Shown one piece after another: positions 9,885 to 23,900 of a DNA stretch of 64,000 nt; the first letter of the stretch is position 1, and each line of letters opens with the position of its first letter. This stretch comes from Scolanthus callimorphus (lineage: Eukaryota; Cnidaria; Anthozoa; Actiniaria; Edwardsiidae). Both the position numbers and the translations under genes were made by a program. The notes beneath the pieces were generated by a model. It did not search any database. It was given only the letters and a program-made list of their open reading frames with translations, and was not told the DNA's origin. The stretch covers positions 33,111,205-33,175,204 of the forward strand of contig CM066912.1 in assembly GCA_033964015.1 (NCBI GenBank), written 5' to 3'.

Positions 9885-12800
9885 TCACATTTTATTTCTA
9901 TTGCGATTTCTATCAATTGGAGGTAAAGATGCTTGACTAGTCCTTCCCTGCTTGCCAGGAGGTGAACTCGGTAACGCCTTGTTCGCACGATGGAACTTCA
10001 CGGACTTATCGGACATCAGAGCTCGTTCATTCAGAGACGGAAGCATCGGAGAATTGTGATTGGTTGATGGTGTCGCCCTGCTCGGAGGGGGGGATACCAA
10101 CGCGTCGTTTATGAACCACTGCCCCTCCCCTGCAAGGTAATTTTGAGCCAAGGAACTGGAGTGCTTGTCGCTTATACTATCATCGGATGGTGTGCGTGGG
10201 ATGACTTGTCTTGTCCGTACTGGGGCGGGACCCAATATTTCTGTTATTGACTTGAGTCTGTTACGGAACACTGGAGGTACACCGGCAATGTAGCTGAAAT
10301 GCAAGATCGTTACTGTAGATTAAAAGGCCCATCACCAACCGGGAGCCTCTTGCGGACTCCTAGCCAATCAGAGAAGCCGAAAAACAGTGGATCAATTTGA
10401 AAACTAAAGAAAACAGGGCGCAAAGGCTGCCGGTTGGTGATGGGCCTTTAAGAAAGTGTTGTTATTTATCATATCAAGAAAGTGCTGTCGTTTTTATGCC
10501 AAATCAGCGCGGGTTGCCTGTGGTGTTCAAAACGTGTCTCAGGCCCCTCGGCGGGGGGCGAAAACAAAATGGTGACCAAGTATGACTCGAGACGCGCGGG
10601 CATCCTGTGTTTTCTTTTGTTCAAACCCCTAAACGTGCCCTATGGCCAAGAAAAAACAAAATGGCGACCCAGCGAACGATGTTTCTAGAACCGCTGCCAG
10701 GTTTCTGTGAATTCAAATGCGGGAAAATACTTACAGATCTTCCAAATAAGGTAAGGGGGATTTCCTATTAAGGAAGTTTTACAACATCGGCGCGCAATTC
10801 GACAGTTTTTGGCGAAATTTTCTTGATATGTTTCTGCCTTTTTCACAAAGATATAAGTGGCGATTCCTAAGTGTAAACGAAAGTTAACTTACCTCTGCTC
10901 CTTACATGAATCTGTAGCAAAGCTCAAAGATTTGCTATCCTTTCTCCAGCTACCTCTAAAAACTTCCAGTTCCGGAGGATGTGATCGATGCTTTGAGAAC
11001 TTATCAGCAAGTCCTTGCTCATTAAGACCAAAGCGAGGCTGGCTTCCGGGATCAACCACGTGGCCCGCCGTTGACATATACGACATGCTGCTCTGTATGC
11101 CCGGTGCGTCGATGGCGTGTCTTGGGCCACGTGATGTCCACGTGATATCCATAATGCCGTACGAGCTGTGGCCCCAATCTCGTGATCCTGAAATAGAGGA
11201 TCTCTATCACTTTGGGTAAACCTCCGGGTAAAAATATTCCCGATAGGACATATGATTGTGTTCAGTTCTTATTTCATCATGTTTCGTTATACTAAACAAA
11301 AGCTTTGTGACGCAACTCGTGAACAATACACAGGTTCTTGCACGGAGGTAGAACCGTCACTTCCTAATAAGGTAAATGATATTGGTTTGGCCGATAAGTG
11401 TTCCAGTTCCGGAGGATGTGATCGATGCTTTGAGAACTTTTGTTGCTCATTAAGACCAAAGCGAGGCTGGCTCCCGGGATCAACCACATGGCCCGCCGTT
11501 GACATATACGACATGCTGCTCTGTATGTCCGGTGCGTCGATGGCGTGTCTTGGGCCACGTGATGTCCACGTGAATGAATGAATGATCTGTTTATTTCAAC
11601 CTCTTGCAGCTTAACAGCTGAATTACAGGTCAGGTCAAGTCATATGTGATATCCATAATGCCGTACGAGCTTGAAAAACGACAACTTTCAACATGAGACA
11701 TTGTTTAAGAGATCGAATATATAATAAGTACACGTGTAAGTCAATAAAAAATAAATAACAAATAAATGTAAAAATACATACATCTATATTTACGTCTCAA
11801 TCTTCTAGCCTTCCACAGACGGGGGGGGGGGGGGACGGGGGGGGGGGGGGGGGGGCGTAGGTTAACCCATCCGTCACAGGGCCAGACATTGCGACCATAT
11901 GGTTGCTAATGGCGACTAAATTTAGGGGCTTGGCGACAAAACTTCTAAAGCTAGTCGCCAAATGACTCCCCATCTTTCTAAGTTCGTGGTCTTGCGTGGC
12001 GACTAAATATTGCTTTTTGGCGACTAAATATTGCTTTTTGGCGACTAAATATTGCTTTTTGGCGACTAAATATTGCTTTTTGGCGACTAATTTTTTTTTA
12101 ATTGGTCGCCAATGGCACCTAGCGAAAAACGTTTATGTCGCGCCATGTCCGAGAAATGACGAATCATTTCAGCCAACGATAAACTCCAAGGTTTGAAACA
12201 CAACTGAATCTGCAAAGCTGAACAATCCCTACTCAGCCCAAGCAGGGGATCGAACTCGGAGCATAGCAGTGAGAGGCTGTGCCATCCATGTTTCTAAACT
12301 CCCAAGGTTTGAAACACAACTGAATCTGCAAAAGAACAATCCCTACTCAACCCAAGCAGGGGATCGAGCTCGGAGCATAGCGGTGAGAGGCTGTGCCACC
12401 CATGTTTCTAAACTCCCAAGGTTTGAAACACAACTGAATCTGCAAAGAACAATCCCTACTCAACCCAAGCAGGGAATCGAACTCGGAGCACAGCAGTGAG
12501 AGGCTGCGCCACCCATGTTTCTTCCCATGGTTTGAAACACAACTGAATCTGCAAAGAACAATCCCTACTCAACCCAAGCAGGGATCGAACTCGGAGCATA
12601 GCGGTGAGAGGCTGCGCACCCATGTTTCCATAAGGAAGTGCCTTACCTGTATGAAAGGAAAGTCTGTGCGGCAATGCTCCTACGATTTGCTCTGACGTTG
12701 ACTTAACAATCTCCCGAGGGGGAGGGGGATGTTGATGCTCAGAGAGTGGGCTAGCCTTTCGCCGTGTATTCCTGGTACGAGGATCTTGTTAACTGGAGAG

Positions 12801-14903
12801 TGAAGTAGCATAACTCGAATATCCGACGACTTTTCGCCCTGAAAGGAGATAGAGAGATTTCACAAGAGAACATTCGCCTTTGTCACACAAGCGCCATCTT
12901 GGATTTTACAGCCGATTAATTCAGCATGGAAACGAGGCCAAGCAGGGCGCGGGTTTTGCTCATGTTGGAAAGCGAAGCCTAATGCTGGGATTTATGGAAC
13001 AAAAGTTGACCAGGCTACCAAAAAGTACTCCTTATTTGTTTAAGAACCAAAAAGTTGATTGGCTCACTGATTTTTCTGCTTTGCCGGGTCATTGTGGAAA
13101 CAAAATGGCGGCGCGTGACAAAGGCGAATGATCCCCAAAGAACGCAACCCCAACACACGGATCTGTATTCATGACAGTGGCAGAAGAGCGTGACACTTTT
13201 ATTTTCAGAAATTGGAACTATTTTACTGGCGCCTTCTGATTGGATGTCTCCTAGAAACAGACGTCAGTTTGAGGACAGCGATGAGCGACCGGAGGCCTAG
13301 GAGTCAGAGTCAAAGTTCGCTAAAACAGACAAGAACAAAGGTGACCACGAACAAGACTCCGACCAACAGCCTGAAAACTAAATGTTCAAGCGAATCAGTC
13401 GAACAAGAAGAAAGTTATAGCAGCGCTATTAGTCACGCCATTAGTCGAGCCTGCTAAAAATAGTTCGAAATCTATTTTTGAATTTACTGCCACTCAGATG
13501 GGTCATGGGGTTGAGCTCTCTGGGATCATGTTCTCTTGGATTTGATCAGGGCTTCAACGTTTTCAGGCTTTCGAAATTCCAAGGACAGACAATTGAAAAA
13601 TTAAATGACCTTTCACAATGAGCAATGTTGGCCAAGCAAACATTTTATGAAATTTAGTGTTCCTATCATTATATCACTATAGGAACAACGCCATGATGGA
13701 ATCAAGAGGCCAAAATGGCTGAATTGTATCCGCTTTTTGAGCATTTTAATAAATTATCCCGCGCATACAATAAGTACAATACCACAATATCAGCGTCTTG
13801 TTGTTTTATTTCGTCTCCTTTGTCAACAGTAGAGGAAGAAAGCTTGGCAGGAAGGGACAATGATGGCTTCACTTTCTTGATCCTCTCAGCTTTCTCCTTC
13901 GCTGTCGTCCTGTCCATCTTTTCCACGGTCTTGATCATCTTTCCAATAACTTTCTTGAACAACAACTTCCGGTCGTCTGGGTTTTGAAACAAAGCAACCA
14001 CCTAGAGAGAGAGTTTAGAGGGATTTTACCAGGATTTCAAGCAATGTCAAAAAGTGCACCAAACATCCTGTTACTAGAACGTTTTGGCTTGATTTTAGTT
14101 AGTTTTGGAAGAACCTACATATATCAGGACGTTTGTAGCCTAACGCTGTCGACTTGCCGCTTTCCTTATTAGGAATTCTCCTTACCTTATTTGAAAGATC
14201 TGTAAGTATCTTTCCTCATATTTTAGCGAGAAAAGCAGAAAAAATCCACCAAAACTTGCTGGTGTTCGAACCTTCACTCATAGTCGCCATGATTTTTAAC
14301 ACAGGTAGCCCGCGCGTATTCGCAAAAAAGGGCAATGCTTTCTTGATGGCATATAACCCAGGGAAAGCGGAGACAATTTATTTCAAAGCTCACCTCGTAC
14401 CTGGCGTAATAGAATAGGAACATTCCTTATGTGAAATTCTATACAAACTCATGTGTATAAACTTTGGTGAAATATATTTCCCTAGGTTGCCATCAAGATT
14501 TCTGAACGAGACAAATACGTGTTACTTTTTGCATGCCAACGAGTTTACAAAAAACATTGAAAATCTGCTGAACAGTGGGGGAAAGCGTCCCGCTCCGGCA
14601 CCCCCACCAAATCGCTCCCCGGCCCTACTATGTAAGTAGCAGGGCACCGCAAAGCACCCACCTTTAATAAACTATCAACATCACTTTCTATTGGCCCATG
14701 CTTCTCCGAGTTCTGCTTGATGCTTGCCTGGATAATATTTCTTACTTCTGAGGTTTTCTCGTCTGCTTGTGGAAGGAGAGAGAGGATCTCTTTACACGCA
14801 GAAGAGAAGAACCCTTGGAAGGCTTTCTCGAAGTGTTTGGTCGTGTTCCTCGTGTCTGTTCTTCCCATTATCATCATCCCTAGTGCTTCAGGTAGCGATG
14901 TCC
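9885..14903 (-). CDS. C-terminal exons of the WD40 gene
   Basis: Exons 14903-14662 (helical, ends SDVDSLLK|GTGGGT), 14001-~13783 (basic coiled segment KMIKTVEKMDRTTAKEKAER), 11187-10893 (ends CKEQ before donor GTAAGTT) and the terminal exon 10293-9885. The last splice gives an in-frame Ser codon (AG|C). The tail is Ser/Pro/Arg-rich and ends RNRNRNKM before TGA at 9887-9885. It has no recognised domain. Confidence 0.65.
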
Positions 14904-17900
14904 CTAATAATAATAATAATAATGACAATGACAATGACAATGACAAACTTTATTAGTTTTCCATAAATAGCTTTTAAACTAACTGTCACTCACAACTTTT
15001 TAAAATCTAAATATCATGTCAATTGTATATAAGACACTCTAAGAACCAGAACTAATTCGGTAAACTAACCTAAACGTCACTGAGAAATTATTTCAGCTCT
15101 CTCTTAAAAACATGCAAGCTAGCCCTACTAGTGATTGCTCGTGGAAGAGCATTCCCTTGTTGCGCGGTATAAAAATGATGCCGACTTAATAGTCTGGTAT
15201 GTCAGGATCCCGGGGGGGGGGGGGGGGGGGGGGGTGTGTGTGGACTCCCCATAAAAATAGACAGGGCTGCTCGTCGGGAAACTTGATTTTAACCCTAAGG
15301 GATAGCAAATTGGGTGTGGTCAGCAGTGAATTTACCCCTAAGAGATAGCAAATTGGATGCGGAAAATCCTAATGTTATGGCAGTCCTTCAAATTACCATC
15401 AAGTTGAAACAATTTATTCTGTTAACGCTGAATTTCTAAGTCACCATTGACGTGAGACGTGAGACGTGAGACGTGAGACGTGAGATAGCAGATTCTTTGG
15501 ACACCCCTAAGAGATAGCAGTTGGGTGAATTTTATAGCCTAAGGGATAGGACGAGAACCCCCGTCTATGTTTATGTAGGAAGCCCCGGGGGGTGGGGGGT
15601 CAGGAGTATCCTTGTACCTATCACGATCATGAATGAATGTATGTGTTTTAGTTTTAGTGGATAGTTTAAGAGCCTCGTGGACTTTTTACGTTGTTTCTTT
15701 TACCTTTTTCCAGCATATTAGGTAGCAGGGCAAAAACCCTCAAGAAGTTTTCCATGTTAAAAACTTCTCTCAAAGGTGCTGATTCTTCCGAGTCCTTGAC
15801 TCAATTTTGGCGAAGGAGTTCGTTCTTTTGAGGTTCAACATAGACATAACCATGGCTCTACCCAAGTGAGACTCACTGCTCTGATCGATTGCCTCGATAA
15901 GATCCATTAGTGTGAAGTCACCGGTGACAGTGGGTAGTTTCAGAGCCTCGTGGACTTTGTACTTTGTTTCTGTTGCTACTTTTCTTGGAGATTCTTTAAA
16001 GAAAACTTGTATTCACTACAGGGGCTCATAGTAGGGGCGTTCCTCTGATATATATTATTGATATGGCATTTTGACAGACCTAGTTTTATAATAATAATCT
16101 TTATTCCGTATATCTAACAGATACATTGGTATATTTTTTAGATTAGAATTTACATTTGTTTCTATGCCGCGGCCGTAACGTATATTTACACTGTTTATTT
16201 TTTCAGCGGTCTGGTATCCATTAAATCGTTCGCTATAGTCCTACGATCTGGACCCCGGGTCCGGATGAATCGCGCGCGCGCGCTAATTTCTGTGAATTTT
16301 TATGCTGTTTGAGTGAAGTCAGTATTTTCAAGACCACGGTCACGATATTTCACGATCCGGATCTCCCAGCATATATGTATTTACAGAGAACAACAAATCA
16401 AGTGCTTCACGTGCCGCATCTTGCAAATGACAGGCGTCTGTAAAGCTACTGATTAAACGAATAGTGAAACAAAAGCTTTACAATTTTGGAGGTAAAACGT
16501 TTTAAATAACTAGGTGTGTCAAAATGCCTTCTCAATAGGGAAATACTAGAGAGGGACGCCCCTGTTTATGAGCCCCTGTTCACTATCCATAAGAGTGACT
16601 TGATGAGTGTAGAAAAGAGTTTGTACTTGCGCTATTCCTTTGCATTCTTATTGGTCGCTCATCTGTCAACCAATCATATATACCAAGAGTGGATTACCAA
16701 GAGTTTCCATATTTACTATGTACGCCCGAATCACAGTCAGAAAAGTGTCTATTTTTAGAACTAGGATTCCCGCGAAAATTCGTCATCCACAGGGTTCCCA
16801 CTTTCTCGCCACGCGAACAGTTGTGAGATCCAGCCTAAAATAAATCGCAGATCAATCGAAAAACCAGTCCCAAAGACAAGGTAGGATATTCTCTATTTGT
16901 TGTGTATTGGGTAGTATACGAGCATTCGAACCTGAGCATTCGAATACTTTCGCGCGCGAAATTCAAATCTAAAAATAGACACTTTTCTGACTGTGATGTG
17001 GACAAATACTGTACGAAAGATTCTAACTCTTGTTAATCCACTCTGTATATACTAAACGCAACTGTGTGTTTCCTGATCACGTGTCACTAACCTTCAGGTT
17101 CAGTTCGCGTGGACACGATTGACACACTGGGCAAGATAGGTGTGACGTCACGGCTCCCGGCTATGTCTTCTGCTTCAGGCTTTCGTTTCACAGCTGAAAA
17201 TAAAGAAATATTGCCGTTTCTTATAAATCCGCGCGGGATTCCTGTGGTGGTAGAGCGGCGGGCTTATGTGCGGGAGGTTGTGGGTTCAACCCTGGCCAGA
17301 CAAACACTCAGGGTTTTTACGGATAAGGACGTTAAACAGTAGGTACCGTCTCTCAGATACACTACACTGCACTAACCAGAACCAGAGGGACGTTAAACCG
17401 TAGGTCCCGTCTCTCACATACACTACACTACACTAACCGGAACCAGAGGGACGTTAAAGAACCGGTAGTCGGAAGTTGCTTGCCTAACCTCTGTGTTACA
17501 GAACGCGCCATACTAACACACACTCTGCTTATAACATGGTTTCTATAGGATGAGTGAGAATGAATACACACATCGGCATAAGTCTGGCCTAGACGGAACG
17601 CTAGCACAGTCTGTTACCCGTGCAGTTCGGCAACCATGGACAGAAGTTTCGTCCTTGTTAGGACTCACCTGAATGGCATAGACGGGGTTTTGCCCGAAGT
17701 GCTTTAATCGAAGTGCTTTAAACCACAGCAAAGACCCATGTGGGACCTTTAGCTGCGACCGGGCTAGCGTTATGCCAATGTATGGATCACGCAATGAGGC
17801 CAAGCTTGAGAAGTCCATAAATGCAAAGCGCTTAGTGCTGTGAGGATAAGCGCTATATATTAAGCACTTACTTTACTTTGATTTACTGAAAATAGACACT

Positions 17901-20900
17901 TTTTGACGCTAATGGCAACAACACAAGTACAGATTGACACTCTTAGTGATGGACTCTTGACTCCTGACAATACCTGTTATTCCAAGCATGCTTTGTAGTC
18001 TACTTGCCCGACGCTCTATAAGATGAGGCAATGCTACCGGACTTGCCGGGGCTTTGGGAGTCTCCGGTGGCGAGAGCGCATGCTCTGTGTGGCGATACGC
18101 GTCGTGCGCCAATTCTGAAGATTCAAAACAAGTGAATGAAAAAAGTTTCGAAAAAAGACGAACATTAGTTCTCGTTCTTGTTCCCCATTCCAGTACAAGA
18201 TCCTCCTAGAAAGGGAGCCTCTTTCAGTGATGGATTGCTTTATTACTCGAGCTAGGGTCGCACCGAGTTTGTCAGTTTCTCTAAAGGCCGGTTTACGCTT
18301 GCGATTTTTGTTGCATTCGTCAGCACGACAATTTTTTCTCGCGCAAGTTGCAATTCCAATTCTCTAGTGTATTAATCAAGATGCAATTCGGTGCGATTTT
18401 GTGCTCTCTGCTCTTCAAATCGCATCAACTTGCAAATCTCCGGGACATTACGCGACAAAAAAACGCGACAGATCGCGCAGAATTGCACCTTTTACATTAG
18501 TTATTTTGAGTTGACGTGTACGTGCGAGAAAAATCGCTGCAACTTGCGCGACAAAAATTGCAACAAAAATCGCAAGTGTAAACGGGCCTAAATGTGTATC
18601 CAAGCATCCACACACTACTAATCTGGAAACTCTCTTTCGCGCGCTTTTCGCGCTCTGTTGCGCGCAAGGCCTCAACACTGCTCAACCAGTTTGCCCTGTC
18701 CTTAGCAAGGAGTCTTTCCCTTCCTCGTGATCTCTAGCCTGCTTCACCTCTTTCCCTCTCTACAGTTCTACCATAGTTACTCTCCTCTACTAACTATGGT
18801 TATACGCCATGTTGATTTTGGCCTCCCAATTTCCTCGTTTGGGCACACGACAAACGTACCTTCTAGCTCACCACTCCCGAGTCTTCTTCCCTGAACAAGA
18901 TCAAAATAGAGGCAACGTTACGACCTCTTATTTCAATCAAAAAAAAGTGTGTGTTATTCGGAAAGTTAAACTCTCAATATATAATGCATCAGGTTAATCA
19001 GTTTGTTTTTCTTTCTAGGACGAAGGAATAGAATATAGGGATCACTGGTTTTAATTTTATTAAGGAGGCTTGAAACAGTTTTTCAGTGATGGTGCACTAG
19101 TAAGTTATTTGCAGTTTATTTCCTTTTGCTTCTACCAGTCAATCTGATCCTCCGATATAATAATACGGATGAGTATGTGGCGCAAATGCACCACAGCTTG
19201 TGACGAAAAGAGTATCCATAACAACGCACGACACCTCTTAATATACCTACTTTCTCACTATTAAAGTTGATATCTCGAAAAATCCGCGGTTAATGTTTCT
19301 CAAAATCGCAAATGATGAGCGCGATAAAGAGTAGTTTTATTAACTTGAAAATAAATAAAAAGGTTATCAGTAGGAACATGCACGCGTCAACAAAACATGT
19401 TTTTCTTGAATAACTTTTTTAATTTTAAATAACATTTACCCAAAAATTGTCAGCAGCTCAAATTTACAACGATTAAAAAATATATTCAAATTTCAAAAAA
19501 ATTCACCGTCAAGTTTTTCTATAATTGCGCGCGCAGTGAACATGTCACAAAATAACGCGATCTGCCTATTGCGCATGCGCCAGCCGTGAGAATGGATATT
19601 GGCAAGCGCAATTTCGCTAGCGAGAGCGCGCGCGAAAAACTATTTCGAGCCTCCTTAAAGTCATGTTGAAATGCACTTGTGACAGAACACCTTGAAATAA
19701 ACACAATGGTAAACTCTGCGATTCTATTTCTTTTGTAGGAAAATAATTCTAGCGGAGCTTGCAGAGCTTCATAATATCGTCAGGTCGTAATATGAAATTC
19801 ATACCTTAATCTCTAGTCCCTCTGCGATGCCTTCTAGCTCAGCAGAACTCGTTGGTGATCTCCCAAAATCCATTGCAACTCGACTACTAATGGCGTCCAG
19901 CTTCTGCAGCAGCTTGCAGCCGAGCGTCGAATGTAGCAGCTCATCGTGAAATTTGTTGATATCCGTCGGTGATGCCTCGTCGAACAGCTTCGGAGGACGT
20001 CGAGCTGGGAGAGAGCGTCTACGATAGCTGGCATGAAACCTGGGTGTCTTGGTTGGAGAAAAAATAGGATTTAAAGGCATGGGACCATTTCATTAGCACT
20101 TTAGCTTTCACACAAGGTTAATTCCTTATCTCCACTCTGTAGGATTTAAAGGCGTTTTGTGGAGCTCACCGCGTCTCAGGCGTATAAGCAGAGTCCCGTT
20201 ATTGCCGACGATGGATGACATAAAACTTTGGTTTCACCGTAGGTGAGTATGCAAACGATCGGCGGATCTCTACGCGTCGAAGATTTTTCTTTACGCTCTC
20301 CGTCGCGTAGCAGAGCCCCGTTATGAACAAATATAGGCATCTATAAGCTTCTATTAACTAGCTGCATTTAATGAAGTAATGCGTAACCAAACTAAATTAT
20401 ATTTTTCCATCTTGACTGGAGCATTCCTCATTTATTCATATGGCCGTTCACACGCTCGATCTTTGCTGCGATTTGAGGTGCGATTTTCGTGGCGATCGTT
20501 AACGTCATATCGCGCGGTGTGAACGACCGGTGAATTGGCTCTGCAGAAATCGCACCCGTATCGCAGTGGAATTAAATCTGTTCAAAACACCTGCGACATT
20601 GCAAGTGAAATCGCCATAAGATCGCCGGCCGTTCACACCGCGCGATATGACATCGCCATGGGATCGCCACAGAAATCGCACCTCAAATCGCAGCTGAAAT
20701 CGCGCCGTGTGAACGGGCCTTTGCACTATATGATAGCGCGTTCACATCACCTAATCCCCTTTTGGCTCAATGAGGCAACGGAATAATGCAATAGCTTATA
20801 AACCTCACCCTTGTGGTCGGCTTTTTTAGTCGGCGGACTCTCGTCGTGCTCTTCCCATTTGTGCATGTCTTCGTAATCGATGTTCTTTCGTTTCGCCCTC

Positions 20901-23900
20901 GTAATGCGCTCCGATAGTTCCGACAAAATTGCGTTATCCCGACTGGGCAAGTACATGCTGACGACTCCGAGCTTCATCAACAGGTTTGACAGGTCATTCA
21001 GGTCATAGACATCTACAATTCAGAGACAGATTCATTGGTCCAAAGAGCACAATGTCTGGAATACAGTAAGGTCTATATCACGATCTTAATTTCTCGGCAA
21101 TTCTAAATCAGCCGAATGGTTTTCTCTACTTTACAACCAAAGAAAAAACACAAGAAAATCGTCTTCTTTTAGACAAATATCCTCTATTAAACATGAAACA
21201 TAAGATTGGACACGCTCAAAAAGATCGACGTTTGAAACAAGTCTGGGTGTTTGGGGGGATTTTTGTCGTTTCTGTACAGCGCGGTATGGAAGAGGGCTTA
21301 CAAACAGGAGCTAACAAGCCATACAATTTTGCGGTCTATGGCTGTGCGTGGTTCCTTCAACAACGCTAGTTTTTCAAATCGCTGCTGTACACGAATGTCG
21401 CATTTTCAATATCATGTGTAAAACATAAGGAACGTGTTTGCGTGTACCGTGTAATTCTCCCAGCGTCGTTTTAGTTTCTTCCCTGACGTCATCACTAGAA
21501 TCTACGAGCCTGCGATCAAGGCCAGCGCTGCAGTTTTTGTTGACACGCGCAGTCTAGCCAGTGTCTTAACTGCTTGCTGTCGGATTGTTGCGCTCTCATT
21601 GAACGTGTTCTTAATCAGAAGGTCCATGACAAGAGACCGCTGTACAGCTGGAAAACCAAGATCACTAGCAAGAAAAATAATATAAAAACATTACTTGAAA
21701 AAGTACTTCTCCATATTAATGAATCATCGTTTTATTCGCCGTGTGCACTTGGGGGGACTGGGTCGAGTCGCACGCGGGTTAGCTGTGGGTATTTTACCAA
21801 GCAAAAAGTCAATGGTGCACAGATCGAGAACTTTCACCATTTTCTTGCTACTTTTGCCGAAATTTTATCAAAAGAGGATCTTTTAACACCTCCTTATAAG
21901 ATTAATGATTCCAAATGATTTCAAGAGTGGATTACCAAGAGTTTCCATATTTACTATGTACGCCCGAATCACAGTCAGAAAAGTGTCTATTTTTAGAACT
22001 AGGATGCCCGCGAAAATTCGTCATCCACAGGGTTCCCACTTTCTCGCCACGCGAACAGTTGTGAGATCCAGCTTAAAATTAAATCGCAGATCAATGGAAA
22101 AAACGTTAAAATCGCAAAGATAAGGTAGGATATTCTCTATTTTGTTGTGTATTGGGTATACGAGCATTCGAGCCTGAGCATTCGAATACTTTCGTGCGCG
22201 AAACTCAATCTAAAAATAGACACTTTTCTGCCTGTGATGTGGACAAATACAGTAGGGAAAGATTCTAACTCTTGTTAATCCACTCTTGATGATTTATATT
22301 GCATATCAAGGTAGTTCCCGTTGAAATGTGTCGTTTTCTTAAATTTCTTTATATGGAAATTTCTTCTTAACATATTTGGAACTCCAGATGCTTTCCTGGC
22401 TTATTTCTAACCAAATTGTCAAAAAGTTCATCAGAACTTGGGTGTAGGCCACTATTTGTTTTGGCTCCCAGGTACCCGGAAATACCTACACAGGTAGCCT
22501 GCGTCACGCACGGGTCGGCATTGACAAAAACGATACACTTATCTTGATATGGCCATGAGGTACTTTTATCGGGGATTGTTTGATATGCAAGCTACAATGC
22601 CGGACAAAATTAGTTGTCGCGTACATCAAAAATAGCCGATTTTTGGTCACCCATCACTAGTAAATTGTGTTTCTTCCTAAGACAAAATCACTGGAAATCC
22701 CCTTCACCCATTACAATGTTGGAGATAGCAGTGCTCAAATTGCGAGGAAGAAAGCGCGTGGCAAACAAAAAAGATGGGGGGGGGGGACCGGAGTGGTACA
22801 TAGAACCCCTGTTTACTGAAAAACATACGCGACAACAAGTTTGTCCCGCATTGTAGCTCGAGATGGCGTAAATATATGAAGGATATATGAAGCTTCATCG
22901 GATCCCCCGTCATGGGATCAAGGGATCCAGATTCGCATTGACTTTCATACATGCCTTTCGATTGTAACCAAATCATTGCACACTTCTGTGAAAACCTCCG
23001 AATCACAGCGAATCATCACGCCTCCGATGTCATTTACGACTTCGTCTACTTTCAGAACCCCTCCCATCGTACGGGGGGTACCACTTCTTTTGCACAACTT
23101 TCTGGAGAATTTCGGGTCCTTCAAGAGGACGTGGTCTGAATGTCAACTGTAGAGAACAAAATCATGACAAACAATAAGTGTAGAAAACCAGGGAGTTATG
23201 AGAGAGTGGAGATTACTGCGCGGATTCTGTGTTCTGATTGGCTGTTGTCATTCAAGTTCGCGAATTTTGTGCTCTGGTTGGCTGTTTCATCAATGTTTGT
23301 TTGGCTACTTGATGATCAAGGTTTCTCCTCGAATATTTTATACTGCTAGTTGTATGTAGTTGGCAGTCTCTTATTTTGGCGTAAATCCGAAACGCGCGAA
23401 TGTTGCCAGTCGAGCGCCGTCGAATGTCGCCAGAGTACAGATGGTTTACTAATAATATAACGCAGGCGCATCCTTACCACAGGTATCCTGATCTGCTGAT
23501 CTTCTTCCGGTTCTTCTGTTTCTTTCATTCCGGTTCCGGTTCTACAGGAGATCTAGAATCGTACTCTGGAGACGGCACATAGTCCTCGTCCCGCTCTCCG
23601 TAGTCCAATTCCAGTTCCAGTTCTAGTTTTTCCTCTTCCTCTTCTTCTTCTTCCTCTTCATCTTCCTCCCCACCAGAAGCTTCTTCAAAAATGGCTTGCC
23701 TGGAGTGAAGTGCAATAAACAGGTTTAATTTTTTGATTTTAAGAATGGGAGAAGACAGTCTGGAAGCTTGTGCCAAGATTAAAATGAAAACATCGCCTCT
23801 CCTAATCGGAAAGGGCTGAATCAAAGATCGCTAAGGATTTCTCGGTTCCTTTACCAAACTTGCAACTCGAGAAACATCTTTCTCAGTCTTGGTCGCCATT

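Noticed and set aside
10857..11219. 120-codon plus-strand open frame
   Set aside because: It lies opposite WD40-gene exon 11187-10893, whose minus-strand frame has good splice sites and in-frame continuity.
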